From NCBI GenBank assembly GCA_018993155.1, contig JAGKSX010000062.1, forward strand, positions 1-64,000: DNA of 64,000 nt, read 5' to 3'. Within the stretch, counting starts at the first letter, position 1. Every line of letters starts with the position of its first letter. A program made the translations under genes and the position numbers. The notes beneath the pieces were generated by a model. That model was given only the letters and a program-made list of their open reading frames with translations, had not been told where the DNA came from and did no database searches. Shown here piece by piece: positions 9,135 through 17,863 of the stretch. Source of the DNA: Hydrogenophaga sp. GTDB lineage: Bacteria > Pseudomonadota > Gammaproteobacteria > Burkholderiales > Burkholderiaceae_C.

Positions 9135-9158
9135 TACATACATTCTTGGATGTATGTA
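9135..9158. promoter_or_regulatory. AcrR-type operator palindrome
   Basis: A 24-base inverted repeat with arms TACATACAT and ATGTATGTA around the centre TCTTGG lies in the divergent region between the TetR/AcrR gene and the RND adaptor gene. Both arms are identical to those of the E. coli acrAB operator bound by AcrR; only the central six bases differ. The site is 47 bases upstream of the repressor start and 84 bases upstream of the adaptor start, so one bound repressor could shut both promoters. The palindrome is seen directly; its use as operator is inference from the E. coli system. Confidence 0.85.
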
Positions 9159-9242
9159 TACTTCGCCGTTTTGCGACAGCACAACCCGTCAGGGTATTCC
9201 CTGCCGTTGCGCGCCAACCCTCTTTCATACCCAAGGACTCCC

Positions 9243-10517
9243 ATGCCCGCCTTGAGCCTCATCAAGTCAGTGCCCGTTTCGCGCACCCGGTTCGCCCCCT
9301 TGCCCCCGGCCCGGTTGTGGCGTGGCCTGTCCGTCCTCGCATTGGCCGCGGTGCTGGCCGCCTGCGGCGAGTCCGCTCCCCCGCAAGCAGCCGCCCCGGG
9401 TGGTGGCATGCCTGCCCCCGAAGTGGGCGTGGTCACGGTCGCCCCCGGCGACGTGGGCCTGACGACCGAACTGCCGGGCCGCCTGGAAGCGTCGCGCGTG
9501 GCGCAGGTGCGGGCCCGCGCGGCCGGCATCCTGCAGGAACGCCTGTTCCGCGAGGGCAGCGACGTGAAGGCGGGCCAGCCGCTGTTCCGCATCGATCCCG
9601 CGCCGTATTCGGCCGCCCTGCAAAGCGCCCAGGCCAGCCTGGCGCGCTCGCAGGCCAACCTCACGCAAGCCACGGCGCTGGCCGAGCGCTACGCGCCGCT
9701 GGTGAAGGAAAACGCCATCAGCCAGCAGGAATACGCCTCCGCCGTCGCGGCCCAGAAGCAGGCCGAGGCGGATGTCGCGGCCGGCAAGGCGGCCGTGCAG
9801 ACCGCCAACATCAACCTCGGCTATGCCCGTGTGACGGCGCCCATTTCGGGCCGCATCGGCCGCGCGCTGGTGACCGAAGGCGCGCTGGTCGGGCAGGGCG
9901 AGGCCACGCAGCTGGCGGTGATCCAGCAGATCAACCCCATGTACGTGAACTTCACGCAGTCTGCCGCCGAGGTGTTCAAGCTGCGCAAGGCCATGGACAA
10001 CGGCCAGCTCAAGGGAGCGGGCTCGCAAGCCGCGGCCGTGCAGGTGGTGCTGGAAGACGGCACCGTGTACGAACAGCCCGGCCGCCTGCTGTTCGCCGAC
10101 CTGACGGTGGACAGCGCCACCGGCCAGGTGACGCTGCGCGCCGAAGTGCCCAACCCCAAGGGCACGCTGCTGCCGGGTCTGTATGTGCGCGTGCGCCTGG
10201 AGCAGGCCAAGGCCGGCAATGCGATCACGCTGCCCCAGCAGGCCGTGACGCGCTCGGCGCAGGGCGACACCGTCTCGGTGGTCGGCGCCGACGGCAAGAT
10301 CTCGCCGCGCCAGGTGAAGGTGGGCGGTCAGCAGAACGGCCAGTGGGTCATCCTCGACGGCGTGAAGGCCGGCGAACAGATCATGGTCGATGGCTTCCAG
10401 AAGCTCCAGATGATGCCGCCCGGCACGCCCGTGAAGGCCGTGCCCTGGCAGGCGCCAGGCAGCGCGCCGGCTCCAGCCCCGGCCGCCGCAGCCCCGGCGC
10501 CCGAGGCCGCGAAGTAA
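9243..10517 (+). CDS. RND efflux periplasmic adaptor lipoprotein (AcrA/MexA/TtgA type)
   Basis: Membrane fusion protein of 424 residues that links the inner-membrane RND pump to the outer-membrane channel. An N-terminal signal ends in the lipobox LAAC (Cys41), so it should be a lipoprotein facing the periplasm. The order is lipoyl half-motif (about 70-105, RARAAGILQERLFREGSDV), coiled-coil hairpin (about 115-180, Gln/Ala-rich), second lipoyl half, beta-barrel and membrane-proximal domain. The C-terminus is a Pro/Ala-rich tail. The ATG at 9243 has AAGGA upstream. It is the first gene of the operon with permease and channel, behind the AcrR-type operator. Confidence 0.95.
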   Translation: MPALSLIKSVPVSRTRFAPLPPARLWRGLSVLALAAVLAACGESAPPQAAAPGGGMPAPEVGVVTVAPGDVGLTTELPGRLEASRVAQVRARAAGILQERLFREGSDVKAGQPLFRIDPAPYSAALQSAQASLARSQANLTQATALAERYAPLVKENAISQQEYASAVAAQKQAEADVAAGKAAVQTANINLGYARVTAPISGRIGRALVTEGALVGQGEATQLAVIQQINPMYVNFTQSAAEVFKLRKAMDNGQLKGAGSQAAAVQVVLEDGTVYEQPGRLLFADLTVDSATGQVTLRAEVPNPKGTLLPGLYVRVRLEQAKAGNAITLPQQAVTRSAQGDTVSVVGADGKISPRQVKVGGQQNGQWVILDGVKAGEQIMVDGFQKLQMMPPGTPVKAVPWQAPGSAPAPAPAAAAPAPEAAK

Positions 10518-10529
10518 GGAGCGCCCGAC

Positions 10530-13500
10530 ATGGCGAAATTCTTCATTGACCGACCCATCTTCGCGTGGGTGATCGCGCTCTTCATCATGGTGCTCGGCGG
10601 CGTGTCGATCACGCAGCTGCCGATCGCGCAGTACCCACCTGTGGCCCCGCCGGCCATCGTCATCAACACCGCCTACCCAGGCGCCTCGGCCGCCACGCTG
10701 GAGGACAGCGTGCTGTCGGTGATCGAGCGCGAGATGAACGGCGCGCCCGGCCTGATCTACATGGAATCGGTGGCTCAGGCCGATGGCAGCGGCAGCATCA
10801 CGCTGAGCTTCGAGACCGGCACCAACCCGGAACTGGCGCAGGTGGACGTGCAGAACCGCTTGTCCCGGGCCACGCCGCGCCTGCCTTCGGCGGTCACGCA
10901 GCAGGGTGTGCGGGTGGACAAGTCCAACAGCAACTTCCTGCTGTTCGCCATGCTCTCGAGCGACGATCCGGCGCTGGACCCCGTGGCGCTGGGCGACTAC
11001 GCCGCGCGCAGCGTGGTGCCCGAGCTGCAGCGCCTGCCCGGTGTGGGCCAGGCCCAGCTGTTCGGCTCCGAGCGCGCCATGCGCATCTGGATCGACCCGG
11101 CCAAGCTGCTCGGCTTCAACCTGAGTGCGTCCGACGTCAACAACGCCATCCGCGCGCAGAACGCGCAGGTCTCGGCCGGTGAAATCGGTGCGCTGCCCAA
11201 CGTGGCCGGCCAGAGCATCGCGGCCACCGTGGTGGTCAACGGCCAGCTCGGCAGCGTCGAGCAGTTCGGCAACATCGTGCTGCGCGCCAGCGCCGACGGC
11301 GCCACGGTGCGCCTCAAGGACGTGGCCCGCATCGAACTCGGTGGCCAGGCGTACGCCACGTCGGCGCGCCTGAGCGGCAAGCCTGCGGTGGGCGTTGGCG
11401 TGCAGCTCTCGCCCAGTGGCAACGCCCTGGCCACGGCCGAGGCGGTGCGCACCAAGATGCACGAACTCGAGCGCTTCTTCCCCACCGGCATGAAATGGTC
11501 GATCCCCTACGACAGCTCGCGCTTCGTGAAGATCTCCATCACGCAGGTGGCCCAGACCCTGGGTGAGGCCATGCTGCTGGTGTTCCTGGTGATGTTCCTG
11601 TTCCTGCAGAACATCCGCTACACCATCATCCCGACCATCGTCGTGCCGGTGGCCCTGCTGGGCACCTTCGGGGCCCTGCTGGCCATGGGCTTCTCCATCA
11701 ACGTGCTGACCATGTTCGGCATGGTGCTGGTGATCGGCATCGTGGTGGACGACGCCATCGTGGTGGTGGAGAACGTCGAGCGCATCATGAGCGAGGAGGG
11801 GCTGCCACCCCTGCAGGCGACCCGCAAGGCGATGTCGCAGATCTCCGGCGCCATCGTCGGCGTGACCGTGGTGCTGATCTCGGTGTTCGTGCCGCTGGCC
11901 TTCTTCGCCGGCTCGGTGGGCAACATCTACCGCCAGTTCTCGGCGGTGATGGGCGTGTCGATCGCGTTCTCGGCCTTCCTGGCCCTGTCGCTCACGCCCG
12001 CGCTGTGCGCGACGCTGCTCAAGCCGGTCGAGGCCGGCCACCACCACGAGAAGAAGGGCTTCTTCGGCTGGTTCAACCGCGGCTTCTCGCGCACGGCCAA
12101 ACGCTACGAGCGAGGCGTGGCGGCGCTGCTGCCGCGCGCCGGTCGCACGCTGATCATCTACGTGGCCATCATCGCCGCCGCGGCCGTGGTCTACATGCGC
12201 CTGCCGACCTCGTTCCTGCCCAATGAAGACCAGGGCACGCTGCTGGTGAACGTGCAGCTGCCGCCGGGCGCCACGCAGGAGCGCACGCTGGACGTGATGA
12301 AGCAGGTGGAAGGCTACATCCTGCAGCAGCCCGAAGTGGAAAGCATGGTGGGCGTGCTGGGCTTCAGCTTCTCCGGCCAGGGCCAGAACGCCGCGCTGGC
12401 GTTCGTGACGCTCAAGGACTGGGCTGAGCGCACCGAGCCCGGCAGTTCGGCCGAGGCGGTGGCCGGGCGGGCCTTCGGCGCGCTCTCGGGCATCCGCGAT
12501 GCGTTCATCTACCCGCTGAGCCCGCCACCCATTCCCGAACTGGGGGCCTCGTCCGGCTTCAGCTTCCGTCTGCAGGACCGGGGCGGTCTGGGCCGCGACG
12601 CCCTGATGAGCGCGCGCAACCAGCTGCTGGGCATGGCCTCGCAGAGCAAGGTGATCACCCAGGTGCGCCCGGACGGCCTGGAAGACGCGCCGCAGCTGCA
12701 GATCGACATCGACCGCGACAAGGCCAACGCCCTGGGCGTGGGCTTCGACGTGATCAATGCCGCCATCGGCACCTCGCTCGGATCGAGCTACGTCAACGAT
12801 TTCCCCAACGCCGGCCGCCTTCAGCGCGTGGTGGTGCAGGCCGATGCGCCGGCCCGCATGCAGCCGGAAGACCTGTTGCGCCTGAACGTGGTGAACAACA
12901 AGGGCCAGGCGGTGCCGCTGTCGGCCTTCGCCACCACGAAATGGATCACCGGCCCGATGCAGACGGTGCGCTACAACGGCTACCCGTCCGTGCGCATCAG
13001 TGGCAGCGCCGCCCCCGGCATGAGCACGGGTGCGGCCATCGCCGAGATGGAAAAGCTCGCGGCCCAGTTGCCGCAAGGCATCGGCTACGAGTGGACCGGC
13101 CAGACGCGCGAGGAAAAGCTCGCCGGCTCGCAGGCCGTCATCCTGTACGCCTTCGCCATCCTGGCCGTGTTCCTCTGCCTGGCCGCGCTGTACGAGAGCT
13201 GGACCATTCCGCTGTCGGTGATTCTGGTGGTGCCGCTGGGCGTGCTCGGGGTGCTGCTGGCCACGTTGATGCGCGACTACTCGAACGACGTGTACTTCCA
13301 GGTGGGGCTGATCACCATCATCGGCCTCTCGGCGAAGAACGCGATTCTGATCATCGAGTTCGCCAAGGACCTGCAGGCGCAAGGCAAGAGCGTGATCGCG
13401 GCGGCGCTGGAAGCGGCCCACATCCGGTTCCGCCCCATCATCATGACCTCGATGGCGTTCACGCTGGGCGTGCTGCCGCTGGCGATCGCCTCGGGCGCCG

Positions 13501-13694
13501 GCTCGGCCAGCCAGCGCGCGATCGGTACCGGCGTGATCGGCGGCATGCTCACCGGCACCGTGCTGGCGGTGATCTTCGTGCCGATCTTCTTTGTGGTGGT
13601 TCGCACCCTGTTCAAGGGCAGCGAACGCCAGCACCAGCGGGATGCCGAACAAGCGGCCGCCCACCATGGCCCAGGAGTGCAAATCGATGTATGA
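10530..13694 (+). CDS. RND multidrug efflux permease, HAE-1 family (AcrB/MexB/TtgB type)
   Basis: Proton-driven inner-membrane pump of 1054 residues, the usual HAE-1 length. It begins MAKFFIDRPIFAWVIALFIM as in AcrB. The proton-relay residues are present at near-AcrB positions: Asp407 and Asp408 in GIVVDDAIVVVENV, and Lys936 in GLSAKNAILIIEF. Two large periplasmic loops follow TM1 and TM7. It extrudes hydrophobic drugs, solvents or bile-like compounds in relatives; the actual spectrum is not readable from sequence. It lies 12 bases after the adaptor gene and overlaps the start of the outer-membrane gene. Confidence 0.97.
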   Translation: MAKFFIDRPIFAWVIALFIMVLGGVSITQLPIAQYPPVAPPAIVINTAYPGASAATLEDSVLSVIEREMNGAPGLIYMESVAQADGSGSITLSFETGTNPELAQVDVQNRLSRATPRLPSAVTQQGVRVDKSNSNFLLFAMLSSDDPALDPVALGDYAARSVVPELQRLPGVGQAQLFGSERAMRIWIDPAKLLGFNLSASDVNNAIRAQNAQVSAGEIGALPNVAGQSIAATVVVNGQLGSVEQFGNIVLRASADGATVRLKDVARIELGGQAYATSARLSGKPAVGVGVQLSPSGNALATAEAVRTKMHELERFFPTGMKWSIPYDSSRFVKISITQVAQTLGEAMLLVFLVMFLFLQNIRYTIIPTIVVPVALLGTFGALLAMGFSINVLTMFGMVLVIGIVVDDAIVVVENVERIMSEEGLPPLQATRKAMSQISGAIVGVTVVLISVFVPLAFFAGSVGNIYRQFSAVMGVSIAFSAFLALSLTPALCATLLKPVEAGHHHEKKGFFGWFNRGFSRTAKRYERGVAALLPRAGRTLIIYVAIIAAAAVVYMRLPTSFLPNEDQGTLLVNVQLPPGATQERTLDVMKQVEGYILQQPEVESMVGVLGFSFSGQGQNAALAFVTLKDWAERTEPGSSAEAVAGRAFGALSGIRDAFIYPLSPPPIPELGASSGFSFRLQDRGGLGRDALMSARNQLLGMASQSKVITQVRPDGLEDAPQLQIDIDRDKANALGVGFDVINAAIGTSLGSSYVNDFPNAGRLQRVVVQADAPARMQPEDLLRLNVVNNKGQAVPLSAFATTKWITGPMQTVRYNGYPSVRISGSAAPGMSTGAAIAEMEKLAAQLPQGIGYEWTGQTREEKLAGSQAVILYAFAILAVFLCLAALYESWTIPLSVILVVPLGVLGVLLATLMRDYSNDVYFQVGLITIIGLSAKNAILIIEFAKDLQAQGKSVIAAALEAAHIRFRPIIMTSMAFTLGVLPLAIASGAGSASQRAIGTGVIGGMLTGTVLAVIFVPIFFVVVRTLFKGSERQHQRDAEQAAAHHGPGVQIDV

Positions 13695-15237
13695 CATGAC
13701 CCACCCCCGCGCCGCCTCCGGCGGCACCCCCTCGAGGGGGCGCATCGTGCGGCCTGGCGAAGCCAGTTCCGCCGGTGCTCTGGATGTTTCGTCTCGGCGC
13801 TTGTCGCGCCTCGGCTTGACGCTGCTGGCTGCTGCTGCGCTCGGTGCCTGCTCGTTCATTCCCAAGTACGAGCGCCCCGAGGCGCCGGTGGCCTCGCAGT
13901 TTCCGGGGCCTCAGCCGGCTGCTTCGGTCGATGCCAAGTCGGGCGCCGACGTTGCCTGGCGCGAGTTCATCGGTGACGCCAAGCTGCGCGAGTTGATCGC
14001 GCTGGCGCTGCAGAACAACCGCGACCTGCGCGTGGCCACGCTCAACATCGAGCAGGTGCGTGCTCAGTACCAGATCCGCCGCGCCGACCAGTTCCCGACC
14101 ATCGGCCTGGCCGCCACCGGCAACCGCCAACCCGACGGCACCGGTGGCATCACCAGCGTCTACAGCGTGGGCCTGGCCCTGAGCAGCTGGGAGATCGATT
14201 TCTTCGGCCGCCTCGGCGCGCTGAAGGAAGCGGCCCTGGCCCAGTACCTTGCGAGCCAGGAAGCGCGCCACGCCGCGCAGACCAGCCTGGTGGCGGCTGT
14301 CGCCAGCACCTGGCTGAGCCTGCAGGCCAACGACGAGCTGCTGGTGCTGACCGAGCGCACCGTGGCCACGCGCGAGGATTCGCTGCGCCTGAGCAAGCTG
14401 CGCTTCGACAACGGTGCCACCTCCGCGCTGGACCTGCGCCAGGCCGAGTCGCTGACCGCCGCGGCCCAGTCCGCGCTGGCGCAGCAGCGCCGCCTGCGCG
14501 CGCTGGACATCAACGCCCTCACGCTGCTGGTGGGCCAGGCGCCCCCGGCCGAGCTGCTGCCCGTGCCGCCGACCGTGCCCACGCAGAGCGCCAATGCCAA
14601 CGAGGTGGCCGTGCCGACCGCGCCCGTGCCCGCCGCCTCCATGCTGCGCGACGTGCCGGCCGGCCTGCCGTCGGACCTGCTCACGCGCCGCCCGGACATC
14701 CGCCAGGCCGAGCAGCAGCTGATTGCCGCCAACGCCAACATCGGCGCCGCGCGCGCCGCGTTCTTCCCGCGCATCTCGCTCACCGCGTCGGCCGGCACGG
14801 CCAGCAGCAGCCTCTCGGGCCTGTTCAAGGACGGTTCCTGGGGCTTCACGATGGCGCCGCAGGCCTTGCTGCCGATCTTCGATGCGGGGCGCAACCGCGC
14901 CAACCTGGACTCGTCCAACGCCGGGCGTGAGATCGCGGTGGCCCAGTACGAAAAGGCGATCCAGACCGCGTTCCGCGAAGTGGCCGATGCGCTGGCCGGC
15001 AGCGCGACGCTGGGCGACCAGCTCAGCGCGCAGCAGGTGCAGGCCACGGCCGAGGCCGAGCGCTTCCGCCTGGCCGAGCTGCGCTACCGCAATGGCGTGG
15101 CGAGCTTCCTCGACGTGCTGGACGCACAGCGCTCGCTGTTCGCCACCCAGCAGGCGCTGGCGCAGACGCGCCTGGCACAACAGCAGAACCAGGTGAACTT
15201 GTACAAGGCCCTGGGCGGCGGCTGGCAGCAGGAATGA
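13687..15237 (+). CDS. Outer-membrane efflux channel lipoprotein (OprM/NodT family)
   Basis: TolC-like trimeric channel subunit that completes the tripartite pump, 516 residues from the ATG at 13687. Two outer-membrane efflux repeats are visible (about 105-290 and 350-510), with FFGRLGALKEAALAQYLASQ and the LLTRRPDIRQAEQQLIAANA motif typical of OprM. The lipobox is LGAC with Cys55, about 30 residues later than in normal signal peptides: residues 4-33 are translated from an intergenic repeat (13701-13783). A TTG at 13801 would give a normal 17-residue signal peptide, and an ATG at 13696 is also possible, so the true start is uncertain. Family assignment is firm. Confidence 0.93.
   Translation: MYDMTHPRAASGGTPSRGRIVRPGEASSAGALDVSSRRLSRLGLTLLAAAALGACSFIPKYERPEAPVASQFPGPQPAASVDAKSGADVAWREFIGDAKLRELIALALQNNRDLRVATLNIEQVRAQYQIRRADQFPTIGLAATGNRQPDGTGGITSVYSVGLALSSWEIDFFGRLGALKEAALAQYLASQEARHAAQTSLVAAVASTWLSLQANDELLVLTERTVATREDSLRLSKLRFDNGATSALDLRQAESLTAAAQSALAQQRRLRALDINALTLLVGQAPPAELLPVPPTVPTQSANANEVAVPTAPVPAASMLRDVPAGLPSDLLTRRPDIRQAEQQLIAANANIGAARAAFFPRISLTASAGTASSSLSGLFKDGSWGFTMAPQALLPIFDAGRNRANLDSSNAGREIAVAQYEKAIQTAFREVADALAGSATLGDQLSAQQVQATAEAERFRLAELRYRNGVASFLDVLDAQRSLFATQQALAQTRLAQQQNQVNLYKALGGGWQQE
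13701..13783 (+). repeat. Three-stem GC-rich intergenic repeat, copy A
   Basis: The block contains three successive stem-loops: GCCGCC-tcc-GGCGGC (13711-13725), CCCCCTCGAGGGGG (13727-13740) and CTGGC-gaa-GCCAG (13754-13766), ending GTTCC and CTCTGG. It matches copy B at 15238-15320 in order and spacing. Between the copies the stem sequences differ but pairing is kept. Here the element overlaps the start of the outer-membrane channel gene and is read as its N-terminal residues. I recall such elements as common between genes in Comamonadaceae, often in many copies; the family name is not known to me. Confidence 0.75.
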
Positions 15238-15320
15238 CCCCCTGCGCCGCTGACGCGGCCTCCCCCTGAAAGGGGGACAACGCCTGAGGCCCGGCGAAGC
15301 CGGTTCCTCGGCGTTTCTGG
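15238..15320 (+). repeat. Three-stem GC-rich intergenic repeat, copy B
   Basis: Starts immediately after the stop of the channel gene. Stems are GCCGC-tgac-GCGGC (15246-15259), CCCCCT-gaa-AGGGGG (15262-15276) and CCGGC-gaa-GCCGG (15291-15303), then GTTCC and TTTCTGG, collinear with copy A at 13701-13783. The central stem could act as a bidirectional attenuator or terminator-like structure between the RND operon and the convergent LOG gene, but no U-tract follows it. Confidence 0.75.
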
Positions 15321-15355
15321 AGGGTTCACCGCGCGCCGGAAATGCCTTGCGGGGA

Positions 15356-16225
15356 TCAGCCCTTCAAGCTGTAGAACTCGAGGATGTGTTCCCAGGCGGT
15401 CTGGGGATCGTCCACGTACTTGAACAGGTTCAGATCTTCCGGCGAGATCGTGCCTTCCTCGACCAGCACGTCGAGGTTGATCAGCCGCTTCCAGTAGTCC
15501 GATCCGAACAGCAGGATCGGCACCGGCTTGGACTTCTTGCATTGCACCAGCGTGATCACCTCGAACAGTTCGTCGAGCGTGCCGAAGCCGCCGGGGAATG
15601 CCAGCAGGGCCTTGGCGCGCATCATGAAGTGCATCTTGCGCAGCGCGAAGTAGTGGAACTTGAAGCTCAGCTCGGGTGAAACGTAGGGGTTGGCGGCCTG
15701 TTCGTGCGGCAGCGCGATGTTCAGGCCCACGGTGGGCGCGCCCTCATCGTGCGCGCCCCGGTTGGCCGCTTCCATGATGCCGGGGCCGCCACCGGTGCAG
15801 ATGAAGAGCTGCTCGGCCTTCGCGCACTTCGCGCTGTAGCGGGCCACGATGCGCGCGAACTCGCGCGCCTTGTCGTAGTAGTGCGCGTTGCGCACCATGG
15901 CCTGGGCGCGCGCGATCTCGCGCGCGTCGCCGCTGCGCTCGGCGCGCACCAGCTGCTCCTGCGCTTCGCTGGCTTCGCGAAAGCGCGCGCTGCCGTAGAC
16001 GACGATGGTGTTCTCGATGCCCGCTTCGCGCTGGGCCAGGTCGGGCTTGAGCATCTCAAGCTGCAGGCGGATGCCGCGCGTCTCGCGCCGCAGCAGGAAC
16101 TCAGGGTCGGCGAACGCCAGGCGGTAGGCGTCGGCCTGCAGGGGCAGCCCTTCGTTGGCGTGGGTCTGGAGTTCGGCCCAGGCATCGGCCAGGCGGCGTT
16201 CATTGAGGTCTTGGGGAGCAGCCAT
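15356..16225 (-). CDS. LOG family protein (TIGR00730-type nucleotide 5'-monophosphate phosphoribohydrolase)
   Basis: Rossmann-like protein of 289 residues. The family signature pair is present: GGGPGIMEAANRGAHD near residue 145 and PGGFGTLDELFEVITLVQ near residue 213, the PGGxGTxxE motif of LOG/YgdH-type enzymes that cleave nucleoside monophosphates (cytokinin-type or AMP/GMP). Older annotations call it lysine decarboxylase, which is not supported. The N-terminal 80 residues form the extra helical region found in the longer beta-proteobacterial homologues. Converges on the RND operon. Confidence 0.88.
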   Translation of the reverse strand: MAAPQDLNERRLADAWAELQTHANEGLPLQADAYRLAFADPEFLLRRETRGIRLQLEMLKPDLAQREAGIENTIVVYGSARFREASEAQEQLVRAERSGDAREIARAQAMVRNAHYYDKAREFARIVARYSAKCAKAEQLFICTGGGPGIMEAANRGAHDEGAPTVGLNIALPHEQAANPYVSPELSFKFHYFALRKMHFMMRAKALLAFPGGFGTLDELFEVITLVQCKKSKPVPILLFGSDYWKRLINLDVLVEEGTISPEDLNLFKYVDDPQTAWEHILEFYSLKG

Positions 16226-16267
16226 GGTGGAATTCCTTCGTTTGTCGTGTGATTCGGATGATGCCGC

Positions 16268-17146
16268 TCACAGGGCGAGCGCCAGGGCCAGCGGCACGAA
16301 GACCACGGCCAGCGCGTTGCCCAGCATGATCATGGCACCGACCTTGTCGGGCTCCTGGTGGTAGCGGTCGGCCAGCATGAACTGCATCACGGCGGGAGGC
16401 AAGGCGGCGAACAGCAGCAGCTGGCCACGCGCCGCGCCTTCCAGGCCGAGCGCCCAGGCCAGCGGCAGGGCGATGGCCAGGCCGATGAGCGGGCGGGCCA
16501 GCGCGCCGAGCAGGCCGATCGCCAGGCCCTCGCGGGTCAGCGCGGTCAGGCGCACGCCCAGGGAGAACAGCATCATGGGCAGCAGCGCATCGCCCAGCAG
16601 CTTCAGGCCGGAGAGCACCACGTCGGGCGGGCGCACATCGGTCAGGGCGCTCGCGAAGCCGAGCGCCGTGCCGATCATCAGCGGGCTGGTGAGCAGGTCG
16701 CGCGTGCGCGCCATGCGGCTGGTGATGCGCGCGCCGAGCGAGAAGTGCAGCAGGTTGCTGACCGAGAACAGCGCCACGGCCGCGCCGAAGTGGGCCGGGC
16801 CGAAGGCCAGCAGCGCCAGGGGCAGGCCCATGTTGCCGCAGTTGTTGAACATCACCACCGGCACCAGCGTGCGCGGCTGCGCACCCATGGCCCGAGACAG
16901 GACCCAGGCCAGCAGACCGCCGCCCAGGATGATCACCCCGCCCCCCACGAGCAGCACCAGGTGCTCGGCGATGACGAAGTCGCGCGACGCGAGCGCCGAA
17001 TACACCAGCATGGGCGCGAGCACGTCGAGCGCGATGCGGTTGAAGGTGCCCATGTCGGGCGCCTGCCGGCGCGCATAAGCGAAGCCGATCGCCACGATCA
17101 GGAACACCGGGATGATGACGTCGGCAATGCGGGCGATCAGGTCCAT
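16268..17146 (-). CDS. AEC family transporter
   Basis: Auxin efflux carrier-type permease of 292 residues with about ten membrane segments arranged as two five-helix halves. The unwound helix motifs are seen as MFNNCGNMGLPLALLAFG near residue 100 and ALPPAVMQFMLADRYHQEPD near residue 248. Bacterial AEC proteins export or import small carboxylates such as malate or malonate; the substrate here is unknown. It sits 42 bases upstream of the LOG gene on the same strand and could share its transcript. Confidence 0.9.
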   Translation of the reverse strand: MDLIARIADVIIPVFLIVAIGFAYARRQAPDMGTFNRIALDVLAPMLVYSALASRDFVIAEHLVLLVGGGVIILGGGLLAWVLSRAMGAQPRTLVPVVMFNNCGNMGLPLALLAFGPAHFGAAVALFSVSNLLHFSLGARITSRMARTRDLLTSPLMIGTALGFASALTDVRPPDVVLSGLKLLGDALLPMMLFSLGVRLTALTREGLAIGLLGALARPLIGLAIALPLAWALGLEGAARGQLLLFAALPPAVMQFMLADRYHQEPDKVGAMIMLGNALAVVFVPLALALAL

Positions 17147-17182
17147 GCGCAGGGAGGGGGCGGCGTGCGGATGCCGGAAAGT

Positions 17183-17204
17183 GAAAAGGCTCCCGCAGGA
17201 GCCT
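17183..17204 (-). terminator. Rho-independent terminator of efp
   Basis: Inverted repeat AGGCTCC (17187-17193) and GGAGCCT (17198-17204) with a four-base loop. Read leftwards it is followed by TTTTC, as expected for termination of the efp transcript, and it lies 30 bases past the efp stop and 40 bases before the AEC start. Confidence 0.8.
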
Positions 17205-17234
17205 CTTCAAGGGTTCGTCGTGGGCGTCAAACGC

Positions 17235-17789
17235 TCAGACGCGCTTGCGGTATTCGCCGGTGCGCGTGTCGATTTCGATGCGGTCGCCCTGGGCCACGAA
17301 CAGCGGCACGGAGATTTCGAAACCGGTGGCGATCTTGGCCGGCTTGAGCACCTTGCCCGAGGTGTCGCCCTTGACGGCCGGCTCGGTCCAGGTGATTTCG
17401 CGCTCGACGCTGGTGGGCAGTTCGACCGAGATGGCCTTGCCGTCGTAGAACACCACTTCGACGGTCATGCCGTCTTCGAGGTAGTTCAGGGCGTCGCCCA
17501 TGTTCTCGGCTTCCACTTCGTACTGGTTGTACTCGGCGTCCATGCAGACGTACATCGGATCGGCGAAGTAGGAGTAGGTGCACTCCTTCTTGTCCAGGAT
17601 GATCTGGTCCATCTTGTCGTCGGCCTTGCAGACGACTTCGGTGGCCATGTTGTTCAACAGGGCCTTGAGCTTGAGGCGCACGGTGGCCGCGCCTCGGCCG
17701 CCACGGCTGTATTCGGTCTTCAGGACGATCATCGGGTCCTTGCCATGCATGATGACGTTGCCGGCGCGGAGTTCTTGAGCGATTTTCAT
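17235..17789 (-). CDS. efp: Elongation factor P
   Basis: Translation factor of 184 residues that rescues ribosomes stalled on polyproline. Three KOW/OB beta-barrel domains are present, ending in the hallmark [16 protein letters not shown]. The loop that reaches the peptidyl-transferase centre reads YSRGGRGAA, with Arg at position 32 rather than the lysine of E. coli EF-P. Arg32 is the residue rhamnosylated by EarP in Pseudomonas and Neisseria, and the earP gene lies directly upstream. Start ATG at 17789 is preceded by GGAAG. Terminates at the hairpin at 17183-17204. Confidence 0.98.
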   Translation of the reverse strand: MKIAQELRAGNVIMHGKDPMIVLKTEYSRGGRGAATVRLKLKALLNNMATEVVCKADDKMDQIILDKKECTYSYFADPMYVCMDAEYNQYEVEAENMGDALNYLEDGMTVEVVFYDGKAISVELPTSVEREITWTEPAVKGDTSGKVLKPAKIATGFEISVPLFVAQGDRIEIDTRTGEYRKRV

Positions 17790-17863
17790 AGGGCTTCCAA
17801 CGGTTGGGCGCGGAATGGTGACTGGGATCGAATCCGGCCCGGTTTTCCGCAAAGCCTCGAATT

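Noticed and set aside
9267..13865. Minus-strand open frame of 1532 codons opposite the RND operon
   Set aside because: It is antisense to two certain efflux genes; the composition (His/Arg/Gly/Gln-rich with no domain) is the mirror of GC-rich codon usage. Long antisense frames are expected at this GC content.
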